A stretch of DNA of 64,000 nt from Anthostomella pinea (Eukaryota; Ascomycota; Sordariomycetes; Xylariales; Xylariaceae). The stretch is taken from the NCBI GenBank assembly GCA_963556695.1, contig CAUWAG010000007.1:1860001-1924000 (forward strand), read 5' to 3'. The position numbers and the translations under genes were made by a program. The notes under the pieces were generated by a model, which was given only the letters and a program-made list of their open reading frames with translations, had not been told where the DNA came from and did no database searches. This document shows positions 19,677 to 32,570 of the stretch, in pieces (the first letter of the stretch is position 1; every line of letters starts with the position of its first letter).

Positions 19677-21899
19677 CCATGCCCCACCCCCTAACGGGAC
19701 ACACCCCCCACCGGGACAGCCAAACCCCACCATCACCACCAAAATACCCCCTTACTCACTTACACGCAATTGAGGCTGTAGATGCCCAAAGAAATCAACA
19801 AAATTATCATTCTGTGGTGTTGAGGCTCCTCAATCCATGTATCTAGCTGGCGCCCTAATTGACCGACCGCTTCTCGTCACCTGGGGCTCTGCAACAGGGG
19901 CTTCTTTACCTTCCTCAGCCTCCTCAACCTCTTCCTCCTCCTCACCCTTATCTTCAATAACCTCTGGCTCTGCTTCTGACTCTGAAGACTCTATAACCAC
20001 GGCCCTTAACGAGTCACCCCCCTGGGCCAATATCTCGGTCATATTCATGAACTTCCGGTTTGGATTTGGGACCTTCTTTCTCTTCTTGGGCTGTAGCCGC
20101 TCTAGTTCAGCCTCCAGGGCCATGATCTTATGATCTTTTAGGGCCAGCTCCGTCTCCTGGTTCTCAAAGGCGTGGGAGATCTTCCTGAATTTCAGCCGAG
20201 TGGCTGGGGAGCGGTTCTTTGTGAAATCTATGATCTGTCGGCTTGTGGTAGGGGTCAGCTAGTCTTCTGGCTCCGAGTCTTTAATTTCTTCTGGCTCCGG
20301 GGTCTTTCTTTTATCCTCCTGGATTTCCGGGTGTTTCAAACACTTCCTGCGGCTAACTGGGTAGCACCCCGTCACTCGGAAGCCCGAGAGGATGTTTGGC
20401 TTAGAAAAAACCTTGTCCCTAGCCTGAGAATAACAGCGGATGAAGTTGATCTTATCCACAGACGAGGCATCTGTGAGAGAATTTAACTGCGAAAGAAATC
20501 TCTGGTAGTAGGCTTTGAGCGCGTTATATGGTCCGTTATCTAGTGGTCGCATGCCGTGGCTGGTATGGGCTGGGAAAAAACAAAGCAAGATGTTGGCAAA
20601 ATAACACCACAACATGAACTCGTCCTGTTAGTTATACAGTTATTTAACTGATTAAATAACCCCTGAAAAATAAATAACGTACGGAAGTATGGCTACCATG
20701 GCCATCTAGTATCAAAAGGATCGGCTCTGCCTGGTCTTCCCCTTGTACAGCATCCACCTGGGGTAGGAAAACGTGGTCTAACGATAGGCACGCAATCTCG
20801 TTACTGGTCCAGCCGTTATCTGACGTTATGTAGTACCAACCCGCGATTTTACAGAATTCTTTGATGAACCATTGGGCCTGGAGATCTTTTCCTTTGAAAA
20901 TTATGCCTGGTTTGAGAACTTTTCCCATGGCTGAGATGGCTTCGATAAAGGAGGTCCAGCCACGCCCCTGGAGACTCTTTAGGAAGGCTTTCGTAGTCTC
21001 AGAACTTCCTAAGACTAGGGAATCGATGCCTATAGGGGTTAGTTAGTTAACTGACAGGATAGGGGTGAATAACGGGTTAAAAGACTAACCAAAACCCGAC
21101 ATGATGCCGCCCTTATCGACATTATACATATTTTCTGGCTTCACCTATTGATAATCCCCTAATATGTCAAAGAACCAGTTGACAGACTTAGGGGTGAACC
21201 CCTTAAACCGAGCGGATTCCATCCGCTTACCGATTTTAGTCTGGATGGTAGGGTTACAGCGTTTATAGCCCTCCATATAATTCGGGCCCAGTGATGCGAA
21301 ATCCCCCCCTTTTTCAGCAGTTGTACAATAATCTCCCGCACGGCTATGTGAGAAGGGGCAAGCCCTAGGGACTCCTGGCGCAATATCCATTGAGCCACCT
21401 TACTCTCTTGTTGAGGGGAGAGTCTCTGCTTGCTAATCTGGGCCTCGGCTCGGGTGACTCTGCCGTTGATGCGTGCTGACAGCGTTTACTTAGGGATGCC
21501 GTGTTTTTGGGCGGCTTTTCTCACAGACATGCCGTTATCTGTCACATCTAGCCAGGCATCCGCCACATTATCTTCAGTGTACGTGGGCGGAGGCATCGTG
21601 GCTGGCTTCACGATACTGTGGTGGCATAAGGGTCAGGGGCTCAGAGAGAGAATTCTACAGCAAATTTGCATTTAGGGGCGGGGCACAGAGGCTCCTAATC
21701 ACCGATGCCGATGGCTGAAACTTTACTAATCTATATCCGGCTAAACACCAAGAAAAGGGCTATCTAACCATCTAAAGAGCGTATAGATAGCCTCAAAGGG
21801 GGCTGTAATCCGTGTAAGTGAGGTGGGGGACTTTTGGTGGTGGTTGTGGGGTTTGGCTGTCCCGGTGGGGGGTGTGTCCCGTTAGGGGGTGGGGGATGG
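19677..21899 (-). mobile_element. Pogo-like transposon 2 with long terminal inverted repeats
   Basis: 2223 bp with inverted repeats of nearly 90 bp, starting CCATGCCCCACCCCC on the left (from 19677) and CCATCCCCCACCCCC on the complementary right end (to 21899), both running through ACGGGACACACCCC and a CACTTACACG end. TA flanks it at 19675-19676 and 21900-21901, the duplication expected of Tc1/mariner-pogo elements. The minus-strand transposase fills most of the interior. It splits the con-13-like gene. Confidence 0.85.
19830..21596 (-). pseudogene. Pogo transposase of element 2
   Basis: Begins MPPPTYTEDNVADAWLDVTD at 21596 with an N-terminal psq-like helix-turn-helix (VRKAAQKHGIPK) and a CENP-B-type second DNA-binding region (LSPQQESKVAQWILRQESLG). 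The DDE catalytic core is recognisable: KPGIIFKGKDLQAQWF and SDNGWTSNEIA (20928-20790), then LILDGHGSHTS (near 20700) and HGMRPLDNGPYNALK (near 20550). The C terminus is acidic (EEEEEVEEAEEGKE). A stop and frameshifts in the N-terminal third and near 20640-20690, where an intron may lie, suggest inactivity. Closely related to the transposase at 50395-52066. Confidence 0.75.
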
Positions 21900-22449
21900 T
21901 ATATACAGGTTCAATTGTGAATCGTCGAAAACCGAGATGCCGGCGAGTGTCATGCCCGCCCACTTGCCGTCGAGCAGGCCCGGAATGATTACGAGGTGCT
22001 TGACGTAGTTCCGCATGCCGAGCGGCAGCTTGCTGAATAACTGTAGCCACGTCGTGTAAGCATATGCGCGTGCAAGAGGGGCCTGTGTGACAGTCTATCT
22101 TATGCCGTACCTCGATGATCTTGTGCTTCTGAATGGAAGCCTGCTGGTGCCGGCAAAACGTCCACTTCTCACTGCAGTCTTCCAGCTGGACATCGAAGGC
22201 CTCCATGTCATCGCCATTGAAGCCGTAGTTGGCCGCTTCCGTCTGGAAGGCCTCCGGGATGGTACTGCTTGACCAGGTCGACGACGAGTTCGCAACGGTC
22301 TTTGTGGCCGTCAGCTCACTCTCCAGCTTAGCGGCAATGCTCAGCCTGTCCAGGGACGGACCGAGAGCAGGCTTGCTGAGGGCATCTTCGCAAACCACGC
22401 CGCTGATGAGTGCCGCTGAGGCTAGGAGCAAGAGGGCGTTGAACAGCAT

Positions 22450-25400
22450 CGTGAGAATGGGGCGGAGAGAATATATACGGACACTGTTTCGAAATCGTCT
22501 ACGAGGGCTGATTCGTGTGGTATATTCTAAGTGACGCTAGGAACGATTGTATGTGGTTTGGTGGAAAAAATCTTCGCGAGATTCCAGTGCGAAGATTCGT
22601 CTTCATATAAGGCTCTCGTGAGTTATCGGTACGAAGGTTTCGCTGGTGCTATATTAAACGTTGAAGTTAATGGAAAAAACGAACAAAGTTCAACTATAAG
22701 CCACCAAAAAAAAAAGCACCATCGTTTACTTGCTCAAAGGTGCGGCAAAGCCTAAATTAATTCCATATCATCGATACTATCTTGATCTGCTAGGTTAAAA
22801 ACACGAAGTCGCTGACCAAAATTGTCGCACCCGCACACTCTTTATAACAGTCGGGCCACGATATCATCGTGGGATGCACCCCATTCAACAGAGTGACCTA
22901 AGTAGTAAAACGGCGCAGTGTGCTCCTCCATCCTAACCTCCTCATTCCTTCTTCGTTGGTCCATGCCACAATGCTGAGGAGGGATTACATTGCACCAGGC
23001 TCCAGCGGCCAGCTGCTCATGTCCCATTAGGACTGAAAGAACCTAGCTTTGTAAGGCGATGAAGCTGCGGATCAGGCTGATTTGTCGATATAAAGTTGTT
23101 GCAGGAGTCTCACCAGCGACTGTCTAAACGGTTCCCGATATTCGTACAGTAGCGTGCATCCTTCGTGTTCCCCTATGCCGTTGCCGGCACATCCCTCCTA
23201 ATAAAGATGACGTATGCACAATCGTCCCACAGCAATCGAGGGGCTCTTGCGCCGCGGAAGAATGAGTGTTTTGATCATGTACATCCCGCACGTTCTTGTT
23301 TCAGGCTCCGTATCGTCCAAGCGGCGAGGTGTCTGCCTGGATCCTTCCCGCCTGAACTCCTTCTCATGCAGGTACACCCGACAAGCGCGTCGGTTAACAC
23401 GGGAAGGATTCGGTCAGCCAGCCGGCTTCCTCTAAGCCACTGCAGCTCGCGTGTTATTGCTTCAACCTCACTCAACGAGATACCGACGTCTCCGGCCGCT
23501 CACGCAGAGGAGAACACTGCAATTGCTGTCAGCGCTGGGGTTGCAACTAATGACCACGACACGTATGACAAGTCTGCAGAAAATGGCAGTAGAGAACTGC
23601 TCACCAGACTTGAAAAGCTGCAGCCGAAGTAGGATCGAGTCTGGGGATCGCGACGGCAGCACAACTTCCGACACGGGTTTCTTAGGATTACAAGGAATGA
23701 CAAGAAGAATAAGCGACCCCTGATGCTTTTGGCTCATGGCTACCTCCTAACGGAAGGAAAATTGGCGAGATGATTGACTGGATGTCATCATAGCACAGCA
23801 TCACTTTCGGAAGCGAAGAATCACGCCCCAACAGCTCCGGAAAGAAGGAGCATTCCTCCATACGGCGCAGTCTCTCCTGGACCGAGGAAGCGGCACAGGG
23901 GCCAGACAGGAGGCCAGGGTCCCAGATCTTGTCAGCATAGAGAAGGAACTGGATAGGTGCCCAGTGAGTCTCAGGTCGTGGGCTCGAACCAGCGCTTGAT
24001 CTGATATTCGAGGCCTTTTAAACTGGGATAGAGTCTGGAGTCTGGCGTACGAGGCGCGCTTGCAACTCAAAATCCAAAGACATGCTGATAACGTTATCCT
24101 CAAAGACGTGGTCCGCTTGACTACCCGATCGAGCTGGACCAGTCTTCGGAGCGCAAGGTGCTCTGGATCGACCAAGCGCTGAAGTGCAGGTGGCCACGAT
24201 CCTATCTCGTGGGTTTACTCTCCATGCGATGCGCTACGTTAGGGAAGAACACGGGATTTTCCGCTTCGACCGCTGTCTCATCGTTCTCCTCACTGCCTTA
24301 GCTCATAACTAGGACTCGACGATCTTGAGGCACAGCACTGTCGTGCTTCTAGTCACTCACTCATTGCTTCTCGCCTGGGAATCTAACCTGTGTGAACATG
24401 AAATGTATTCGGTCTAACTTGGCAATAGCTTCGCATCTTACCGCGCAATCCGTTGAGATCATTGCCCATCATCATTTGACGTCATAGGGTCTCTCTAGAA
24501 CAGCTGCCAATCTTCCTGGCCAAAACCTCAATGTTCGGCCCAAATTGATCTCAATTGGCGCTGTTCCTTGACGAAAGGAGTCTCTCTAGAGGTTGCTGCG
24601 CTACAGCGTCCGAACTCATATCCCGATGCGTCAGACTGGTATTTCTCACCAGTAGTAACTTCTGGAGAGATGACAGCATTTGTATTCGGTAATTGAGATG
24701 TCCAAAGTCCAGACGGCTTAGGAGAGAGCGTTGTGTCGCAACGACTGACATTGGCATTCAAATTTTCAGATTTCATCGCCGCCGCTAAGCTGCATGATAT
24801 GTCGGCGAGGGAGGTGAGACGGCGCATGCGGACTAGACATATATGACAAATGTCGCCATCCTGTCCGGCCTTCGAGTATCGTATCTGCGTGGACCGGCAG
24901 CAGGGAGGCAAGTCCACGGTGGTCCAGATGCGCTCACTGGTGATTATCTGCAGGAACATGTTCGTTGCTCAGGGTATTAGGACGGCATCTCTCATATCCC
25001 ATGTCAGCTTAACAGGTGCGTTCTACTATTGGGCTTCCGCTATGAAATGAACGCACGCAACCTTGTTCTATGATATGATGGGCAGCTGTGCTTATCTAAA
25101 GACATGCAGAGCTGACCTTGCGAGGCTGGCACTCGTGCATGGGTCGGCGTGGTGTCGCCGGTGTACGGTCTGCATGAACCATCGGTAGACAGCCAGCAAC
25201 GGTGGTCACAGCAGGAGCTGGCGCACCAGTCATCATTTGATAGCCTTAAATTGTCGTTGGCCCTTTAAGGGAGATATCAGCAGGGAGGGAACCTCCAATA
25301 ATCACTGCCTTGCCCGGAGCTTCGAGCGAAGCTCGCATTTCGTGGCGAACCGCGCATCGCAGATTGTAGATGCACCCACGATCCTTCCCAGCACCTCAGT

Positions 25401-26437
25401 CGGAGTGAAGCCGGAGCCGACTAATGCTCCGATGCATGTCGCGGTAGTTGTACTGTCATTCGACCGACAGTCTGATTTTACTCAGCTTATGACGACCGTT
25501 CAAGATGTAATGGGTTATACGTCATAGGGGGCTATTTTGGAACGGCCTGGGCAGAAAGGTAGGCACTGAGTGAGCATAGGGCTTCGTACACGAGGCTACA
25601 GCTGTGCTTTCAGGGGTAGCTTCAACTGGTGCATGCCATAGTGGTCAAGCCCTATAGGCTACAGCTCGAGCTTGTTTGTTTGCCGTCGCATGGTAGCTAT
25701 CAGGAGGGGAAAGGCAAGGTTCGTGCATGAAGGATTTGTATTGCCGGCATCCAATTCGTTCTAGCCAACAACGCCTCCGTCGTGCGCCAAGTGACAGGCG
25801 CACTGGAACGTCGCCTACAGTCTACAGGTCGCCATCTTGCAGGTGGACATGTGAGGTTCAAAACACTCGCCATATTCCAAATCGGACGCTTACTTTATCT
25901 AACGCTTACTTCGCAAACACCCGCCGACTAAGCTTTCTTCCTATTGTCGAGCATACGATTTCATTTCGGGGACATACTCGGCTGTTGCCAAGCGAGATCC
26001 CAGTCCCATCACACCGGATTGCGCTTGTCTCAACCCCACGCCGGATACGACGCCATATAACGTTACTGCGGCTCTGACAGGCACCGGTACTGAGGTACCG
26101 TACAAACCACACCAAAGCTTGATAAACAACGAAGAAGCGCCAAGACAAAATCTGGTCCCTTTGCCAAATTCCGCCGGTCAAACTTCACCGATGATGTGAC
26201 ATTCGCCTACTTGACTCAACAGCCGGCAACATTGTCATGACAGAGATCAGCACTGTGAAGACGAGGCATCTTATGAGCAAGGAAATGAGTATATTAACAC
26301 GTCACGGTGCCTCATTTTGAAGCAAAGGGAAATCACTAGGACATCGAGACAATTCTTGACTCTGAGTTCCCATCTTCTCCAAAGGTTTCTCTGCCTCAAT
26401 TCTCCATATCAGCTCCGTACCAGGAACATCTGTCAAA
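22450..26437. other. Long region without a supported gene
   Basis: Nearly 4 kb of non-repetitive DNA with many short overlapping ORFs and no recognised family. A 155-codon plus-strand frame at 23165-23632 is the longest, with no domain. It may hold decayed host genes; none can be claimed. Confidence 0.4.
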
Positions 26438-27318
26438 ATGAAGGTCACCTCCAGCTTGGCCTCGCTCCTTGCCTTGGCAGGGGTTGCATCTGCCAACCCT
26501 ACCATGCAACCCCGCCACCACAAGAACCACAGTCTCCCAAAGACCATGATTGCTGGCGTCGAAGTCATCGACACCCAGATCGTCCGTGATGCCCAGGCCC
26601 TTATTAAGGACTTCGTCCCGTACCTCTACTACCACCAGATGCGGTCGTGGCTGTTCGGAGTCGCCGGGATCAACGCGAATGAGACGCTCAAGGGCCAGAT
26701 CGACCTCGAGGTCCACGCCGTCGGCACACTGCTGCACGACCTGGGTTGGGACATGACGCCCGGCTCTCCCTACGTCAGCAACGACAAGCGCTTCGAGGTC
26801 GACGGCGCCCTCCACGCGCGCGACTTTATCCTGAACCATCCGGACGCCAAGAACTGGGACAAGGCCCGTATCGCGCTCGTCTACGACGGCATCCTGCTGC
26901 ACAACTCGGCCGGCCTGGCCCCGTGGAAGGAGCCGGACGTCTCGTACATCGTCACGAGCATCGGGCTCGACTACCAGGGACCCAACGGCACTCTCATCAC
27001 GCCCGAGGTCTACGCCGGCATCGCCGAGGTGTTCCCCCAGACCGAGCTGCTGTCCGGCACCAACGAGACCTTCACGTGGATATGCCAGTTCAAGCCCAAC
27101 GTCACATATGGTGAGTCATCTGCGCGCGGGCTCAAGCAGCGCGAAGTGCGGATCTTCAGGGTTACTAACCTCGCTTGACAGACACCTCGCTCCAGCCCTA
27201 CGGCGAGAACTATGTCCCGGGCTACAACGCTTCCGGCCACCGTGGGTTCGACACCGTCATCACCCGCCTCAAGGAAGAGCAGGCCGCCGCGGCTGCCCAC
27301 AAGCTGAGGGGGTACTAA
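26438..27318 (+). CDS. Secreted cyanamide-hydratase-like HD-domain protein
   Basis: Two exons, 26438-27110 and 27182-27318, joined across a 71-nt intron (GTGAGT...GACAG, branch CTAAC) to 269 residues, in frame. Residues 1-19 form a signal peptide (MKVTSSLASLLALAGVASA). The HD-domain metal site is present: H in YYHQMRSWLF, HD in LLHDLGWD, and the family segment FEVDGALHARDF followed by DGILLHN. Known relatives hydrate cyanamide or small nitriles, or are uncharacterised fungal HD proteins; the export signal is unusual for the cytosolic enzyme, so the substrate is uncertain. Coding sequence is GC-rich with strong third-position C/G, unlike the repeats around it, and shows no damage. Confidence 0.75.
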
Positions 27319-28069
27319 ACAATCTGAACTCGAGCGTTTGATAAAGGTGGTTCTCCTTCGGGGTGGTAATGTCACTGCTAGAGGGGTGGGGTCGCCGAAG
27401 AAGGGGGAGGCTGGCCTTGGAAGACTGGAAGTCGAAACTGCATATGAGCACCAAAATGATCAACGGTTAGGATATGAGCTTTCCATTATTAATCAAACAT
27501 GATGATCATCAGTGCACACTCACTGGCGTACGTTACCCTCGCTCCAGTAGACTCCATGTTGCCATCTGACAGTCCACCCCCACCCCGCTCGCCCATTGGA
27601 TACCCGTGAACTCAATGGCATGCGAGTGCTATCATGCAGCCACCGTCATCGCTATATTGAGCTTCAACGAAAGCAAGTCAATCCCGGTCTAGGAACACCT
27701 GGTTCCGTTGCTGCGCAGAGTTTAGTCCGATGCTGGAAGTCCAAAGTCATTGGCTCGGATGAAAAGTTTCTCGTCGTTCGAGTCGACGTTAAATACTAGA
27801 AGGTGGCGGCGGAAGATAAGACACCCTCCGAATGAAAAGGAAGAGCGCCTCTCAGCAGGCCACACGGTTCCTTGTGTCTCCGTTTAGGCGCAGGGATTAA
27901 CACCCCATCGTACAGTTACGCTTCGCCAGAGGAGGTGCTCTGCTCGGGTAGTACGGCGCTTACTTCTCTCAAGTCGCAACATTCCCATGGCGTCTCTCGC
28001 CTGCGCTCTGAACGATGAGAATCGAAACTCGACGGCGCGTCTTTGCTCCGTCTCGGACAGAACAACGGA
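27319..28069. other. Spacer between the HD gene and LINE D
   Basis: No gene recognised. The 5' limit of LINE D could lie somewhat inside this stretch. Confidence 0.35.
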
Positions 28070-29226
28070 CTTTCTTCGACATGTCCCTGAAGTTCCGGGA
28101 GCATGTCAAAAGACGGGCAGCCATGGGCCTCGTCGTGACCAGACACATTCGAAGTCTCGCGAACACTGCCAGAGGGCCCCCAGCAGCAGCCCTCCAGAAG
28201 GCGGTAACTGCATGCATGGTTCCTACTATGACCTATGGGGAAGAGGTCTGGGGGACTGGGGACTTCAAGAGAGCGGGGAAACGGTCAGGCCCGCGACATG
28301 AGCACCCGCCAGAACGGCGATAAGGACGACCTCAAAAGAGTCCTTACAGAGACTATTAGAGGAATTCTCCCGGTCTGGAAAACCACACCAAAAAAAGTAC
28401 TCTTCAAAGAATCAGGCCTACCAACAGTACAAACCATATTTAGCAAGATCCGGATGCGGTTTAGCCTAAGAATCAGAGCCATGGACACCATACATCCGTT
28501 AGTTCGATGTGCTACAGCCCAGAACCCTACTGTGAGCAGAGGCCTGAGGGGTCTGGTCAGGACAACCGCAAGGACACGGCTCCAAAGGACATATAAACTC
28601 ACACCGGATTTCCTAAGATCGATCTTAACAGAACAAAGATATATACAGGACGCTAACAAAGCTATTATAATAAGAAGCAAAGCCAAGGAAGCCAAAGTCT
28701 TCACTGACTGGCTGAAATCGCTACCGCCTTCACATGTAGTCACTTATTCTGATGGCTCGAAATCCCTGGGGGGGGCGTTGGGCTATGGATACGTGATCTA
28801 TAAAAGCCGGACAAATATAGCCTCGGGTTGTGGCAGACTAGGCCACGCAGCAGAGGTCTTTGACGGTGAGGCCGAAGGGGCCAGGCACGCACTCAGGCGG
28901 GCCCTGAGGCTCAGTAGTGGTGCTCCTATCCACGTGTGCCTAGACAATACAGCAGTGATCTCCGGACTGCGGAGGAACCAGTTCCGAGCTTCCAAGAAGC
29001 TTTCCTCTAATTTCACAAAATTTCGGACATGTACGCCGACATACAGGTCCAGTAGGTGCCAGGGCATATGGACATCTAAGGCAACGAAGAGACCGACGTA
29101 AAGGCAAAAGAAGGTATTACCTTGCTAATCCCTACCAGGGCCAAACCTATGCTTACAGGCATCCTAAGCCTTCTCAACAAAAAGATTCCTAAAAAATACC
29201 AGCAATAGTGGGACAAGAACATCACC
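28070..29226 (+). mobile_element. LINE D, 5' part
   Basis: A Tad1-like LINE different from copies A-C. It starts in the RT C-terminal region (KRRAAMGLVVTRHIRSLANT), continues with VTACMVPTMTYGEEVWGTG, and after a frameshift near 28300 gives ETIRGILPVWKTTPK and an RNase H domain (VVTYSDGSKSLGG near 28740, GEAEGARHALRRA near 28870, CLDNTAVISGL near 28940). The 5' end is truncated. It is cut at 29226 by the insertion of the SINE-LINE B unit and resumes at 35423. Confidence 0.75.
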
Positions 29227-29238
29227 AATAAATACAAA
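29227..29238. repeat. Target-site duplication, left copy, of the SINE-LINE B unit
   Basis: AATAAATACAAA, repeated at 35411-35422. The LINE D frame reads on from one copy to the sequence after the other (NITNKYK into TLGLQKTILK), which supports a real insertion. Confidence 0.8.
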
Positions 29239-29375
29239 CACGCCCCAACCAAACAAAAACAACTATTTTTCTTGGCGCCCCGCTGTTAGGGCGCAACCTC
29301 GATATCTGCACTAAAGCAGGCACTTCTCTCAATAACTGACTATCTTTGCCAAGACACAAGAGAATTTTTCTCACA

Positions 29376-29889
29376 AGCCGGATGGCACCATTCCATGACG
29401 GGCCCCCAAACAAGCCCATGGCCGTCCCAAAGACGACCACCGGCGGCATGCTCAAATCCCCGGCCCCAAGAAAGACATACAGCCTGGCAACTCCAAGCAG
29501 GCTTTGCCAGGCGCTGCTTGATACCCACTCCTGCGAGGTTTTTCCCCTTGTGGTTTCCCTCGCCAGCAGATAACAAACACCTATTTCACCCACCAATGCG
29601 ACATATATCGAACGGCTACTGGAACGATGTGTACACCAGAGGACTGAGGTTCACTGGGTCGCTTAGTCACTGGACAGGAGGTTTTTCTGACGGAATCGTG
29701 CTTGGGTATTGACTAAAACCATCTGGTCATTCCAGGTTGGTACCGCTACAGCGAGGATAGGCTCGTGTGCGGATCTGAATGTATCTAGACTGACACCTCT
29801 ACAACCTTGCGATACAATGGCTCTGGGAGGCGTGGTTTGCCCTGTTGAGGGACTGCACCCACGATAAATACAATCATCATCATCATCAT
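29376..29889 (+). mobile_element. SINE copy 2 with an ATC tail
   Basis: From 29525 it matches the body of the SINE at 16986-17568 and its LINE-like 3' end, but the tail is a run of ATC. The head (29376-29470) is a diverged tRNA-like sequence: GCCGG/CCGGC can pair, ATGGCACCATTCC stands at box A and GCTCAAATCC at box B. Followed at once by the LINE B ORF1 start. Confidence 0.65.
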
Positions 29890-31521
29890 GCTTGACGACA
29901 TCAGCAGCAGCCCGTCACAGGTCTCTGAGGCTGACTTCACCGTTATTTCCCCTCTGAAAAGAAAATCCTGAAATATTAATGACAGCAGTACCATTTTAAT
30001 GAAACGACCTCAATTGAACAAAATCTCTACAGACCAAGCCATTGCACGCGATGCAGGGAATAAAGCCTCCTCCTCAGAGTACCAGAACCAAGTTGCCAAA
30101 ATACTGACTAAAGACAAGCATCTCTATGAAGCCAGGATAACAATGTTTCAAGAGTGTGCTACAGCAGTTGATAAGACACTTGAGAAAGCTGGAACCAAAC
30201 TATACTCTCATACCAAGGAGTCCAGCGCTTTCTTCTCTAAATGCCTGAACGAGTGGCTGGAAACCCGAGATCCGCCCAAAAGGAAGACCATTCCTGGGGG
30301 GATAGGGATGTGTTGGATAACAGGGGTCATGAAGATGAGCCGAGTCCGACCGGAGAAACCACGGTACGGCGGAGATGACCAACACCAAACTGGGAACCGA
30401 TCAGGGGCACCTGAACAGACAGAACAGATACAACACACTACATGCAATACACCAATAATCACCCTCCAATTACTGAACTCGCTTGAATCTGACAGGATGG
30501 TGAAGCCCACCATGACCTTTGCCCAAGCTGTCTCCTCTAGCCAGCGACAGCATCCACGGATAGTCAACACTACCATGAAGAAAACACAGCCTGGCGCCCT
30601 CATTACTGCTAACCAACTGAAAAAGAAATAAGATAATTTCCGGGTCTTTGTCCGCATGGATAATAGCCACCTAGAGCCTTACAGAATAAAGTCTATATTG
30701 AACAAAAGACTTAAACTCTATCCTCAAGAGCTTGGAGAAGTGACCCGGTGCCCCTCCGGATTTACCTTACACCCAAGGGACAAGCCAATTCAGGCTAAGC
30801 TCCTGGCCTTCCAAAAAGAAATCACCGACATTCTTAAGACAGAAAAGATTGACACCCACATGGTCTGGCATCATACAAGGTCAATAAATGCCCAAGAAAG
30901 GTCATCAGTGCGGAAAGGTTGACAATCAATATTACCGACATTACTGTTACTGATGAAATTAAAGCCCAAACAGGTGACAGACCTTTAAGGTGCATATTCT
31001 CAAGGAACACAATTGATTCTGATCCGGAGACCATATGGGTGATCTCTCTGTCCCGTGCAGCAAAGAAATCATTCACGCTTTTTGCTCACTCAATGACCTC
31101 AAGGCACATTCAATACTCCCCCAAGGTTCACCAGTGCGCGAGCTGCTTCAGATACCATGATAGAAACTACCGATATGAAAAGCAAGTATGTGCATGTTGC
31201 GCCAGCGCAGTACACCAGGGGGATTACAAAAAACCAATCCCAAAGTGTGTCAATTACAAAGGACCTCATACTGCCGACTTCGACAAATGCCCTGCACGCC
31301 CCAAGGTCATGAAAGGTATCATCCATAAGCAGACATGGGAGCAAATCCAGGAAATAAGGTTGGCCTGAGAAAGAGCCAGATCTAGGGCCTTTAATGAAAC
31401 AGGCAGAAACCAAGCTGGGTCAACACCTAGCAACAATAACGAAGACACCACAATACAAATCGATACAACAGATACAGCTCATCCCCAAGATGCCGACACC
31501 ATTATTGTCAGTCAATGCTAG
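29890..31521 (+). pseudogene. LINE B ORF1 (gag-like)
   Basis: RNA-binding coat-like protein of the LINE. It opens MLDDISSSPSQVSEADFTVI and is broken by several stops into segments at 29999-30631, 30656-30922 and 30919-31368. The C-terminal part holds cysteine-rich knuckles (CASCFRYHDRNYRYEKQVCA, then CVNYKG-H-DKC-ARPK), as in LINE ORF1 proteins with CCHC fingers. Ends near 31521, just before the endonuclease ORF. Not functional as it stands. Confidence 0.7.
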
Positions 31522-31559
31522 GTACATCAAATGAAACATATCGACACAGGCATCTAGTC

Positions 31560-32570
31560 ATCCACTCTGTGAATGCAGCAAGAGGACAAAAGAGTGCAGG
31601 CCCTATAGAATTAGCCATTAACCTGGCTGACTATAAAGGAGAATAAGCAGACATCATTCTGATGCAAGAGCCATGGGTCGGCATTCCACCAGGCAGAAGA
31701 ATGGGAGTAAAGACACACCCCAATTACGATTTATACTCCCCAGTGGATTCCTAGGACAGCGACAGTACACGGCCCAGATCTCTCATCTATGTGAGAAAAC
31801 ATCTTCAAGAGGATCAACTTTGGCCTTATGCTACACGAGACATCACTTGGGTCAAGGTACGAGGTATTATATTTGCCAGCGTCTACTGACCATGCCATAA
31901 CCCACAGGAAGTGGATGATATTCTGGAAGTATGGACTCCACCCTTTGGCTGTGTCATAGCTGGAGATTTCAATGCTGGCAACACATCCTGGGACTCGAAC
32001 AATCCAGGATATCACGGTGGTGTCATACTTGCACAGACTATGGCAGACCACAGACTGGATCTGATTTCTGAACCAGATGTCCCAACACATGACGATGGAA
32101 ATGTACTGGATCTGGTGTTCTCAGATGTCCCCATGGCTGAAGCCTCAGTCAATGATGCACTTCAGTGCACCTCAGATCACAAGACATTACGAATAGTCAT
32201 TCCAATTCAGAGAGATCGGGACCGAGTTCCCAAGACCAATCATTGGATAGTACCGGACGACAAACTACAAGAGCTGGCAGACAATGTCCAAACCAGGATT
32301 CATGAACTCCCCCAGCTAGGTGTATCCCCTGGCCAGGTGGATAGATTTACACAAAGCTTGATCAACATGATTCAAGGCTGTATCAGGACAGTGGGAAGAA
32401 GCCCGGTCAATCTAGGCCCACTGCTTGGTGGAATGATGACTGCAAAGCAGCTGCTCAGACATACAGGGCCCTTTCTAAACAGACCACAAGCTAAGAAGGG
32501 TGGAATTCAGCCCGACGGGAATTTCGCTGTGTGGTCCGAAAAGCTAAAAGAGAGTACTGGCAGACTCTAA
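31560..32570 (+). pseudogene. LINE B endonuclease domain
   Basis: AP-type endonuclease that would nick the target. Visible motifs: LMQEPWVGIPPGR near 31665, then in the open frame 31911-32570 IAGDFNAGNTSWDS (conserved GDFN), LDLVFSDVP and the SDHKTL end motif. The N-terminal part has stops near 31635-31645 and 31752-31754. The sequence then runs into the linker that copy A also contains. Confidence 0.75.

Larger units (their letters stand above)
19230..22449 (-). pseudogene. con-13-like secreted protein gene split by a pogo transposon
   Basis: Host gene related to fungal conidiation-specific protein 13 (zinc-metalloprotease-like secreted proteins). Exon 22111-22449 starts with a signal peptide (MLFNALLLLASAALISGVV) and has CSEKWTFCRH. 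Intron 22041-22110 (GTACGG...CTACAG) leads to MRNYVKHLVIIPG. The reading frame then meets the transposon at 21901 and resumes at 19674 with the metal-site motif HEITHSLDGF, then NYIEDFAETG and NPGGL. A further intron is 19394-19452 (GTAGGC...GCAG), and the frame continues in GGVTQWNHHG. A 22-nt gap separates an ATATATAC box (22471-22478) from the ATG, so the start could lie elsewhere. Removing the element and one TA copy keeps the frame. The gene is otherwise well preserved, so the insertion looks young. The family call is from motifs and is moderately secure. Confidence 0.65.
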
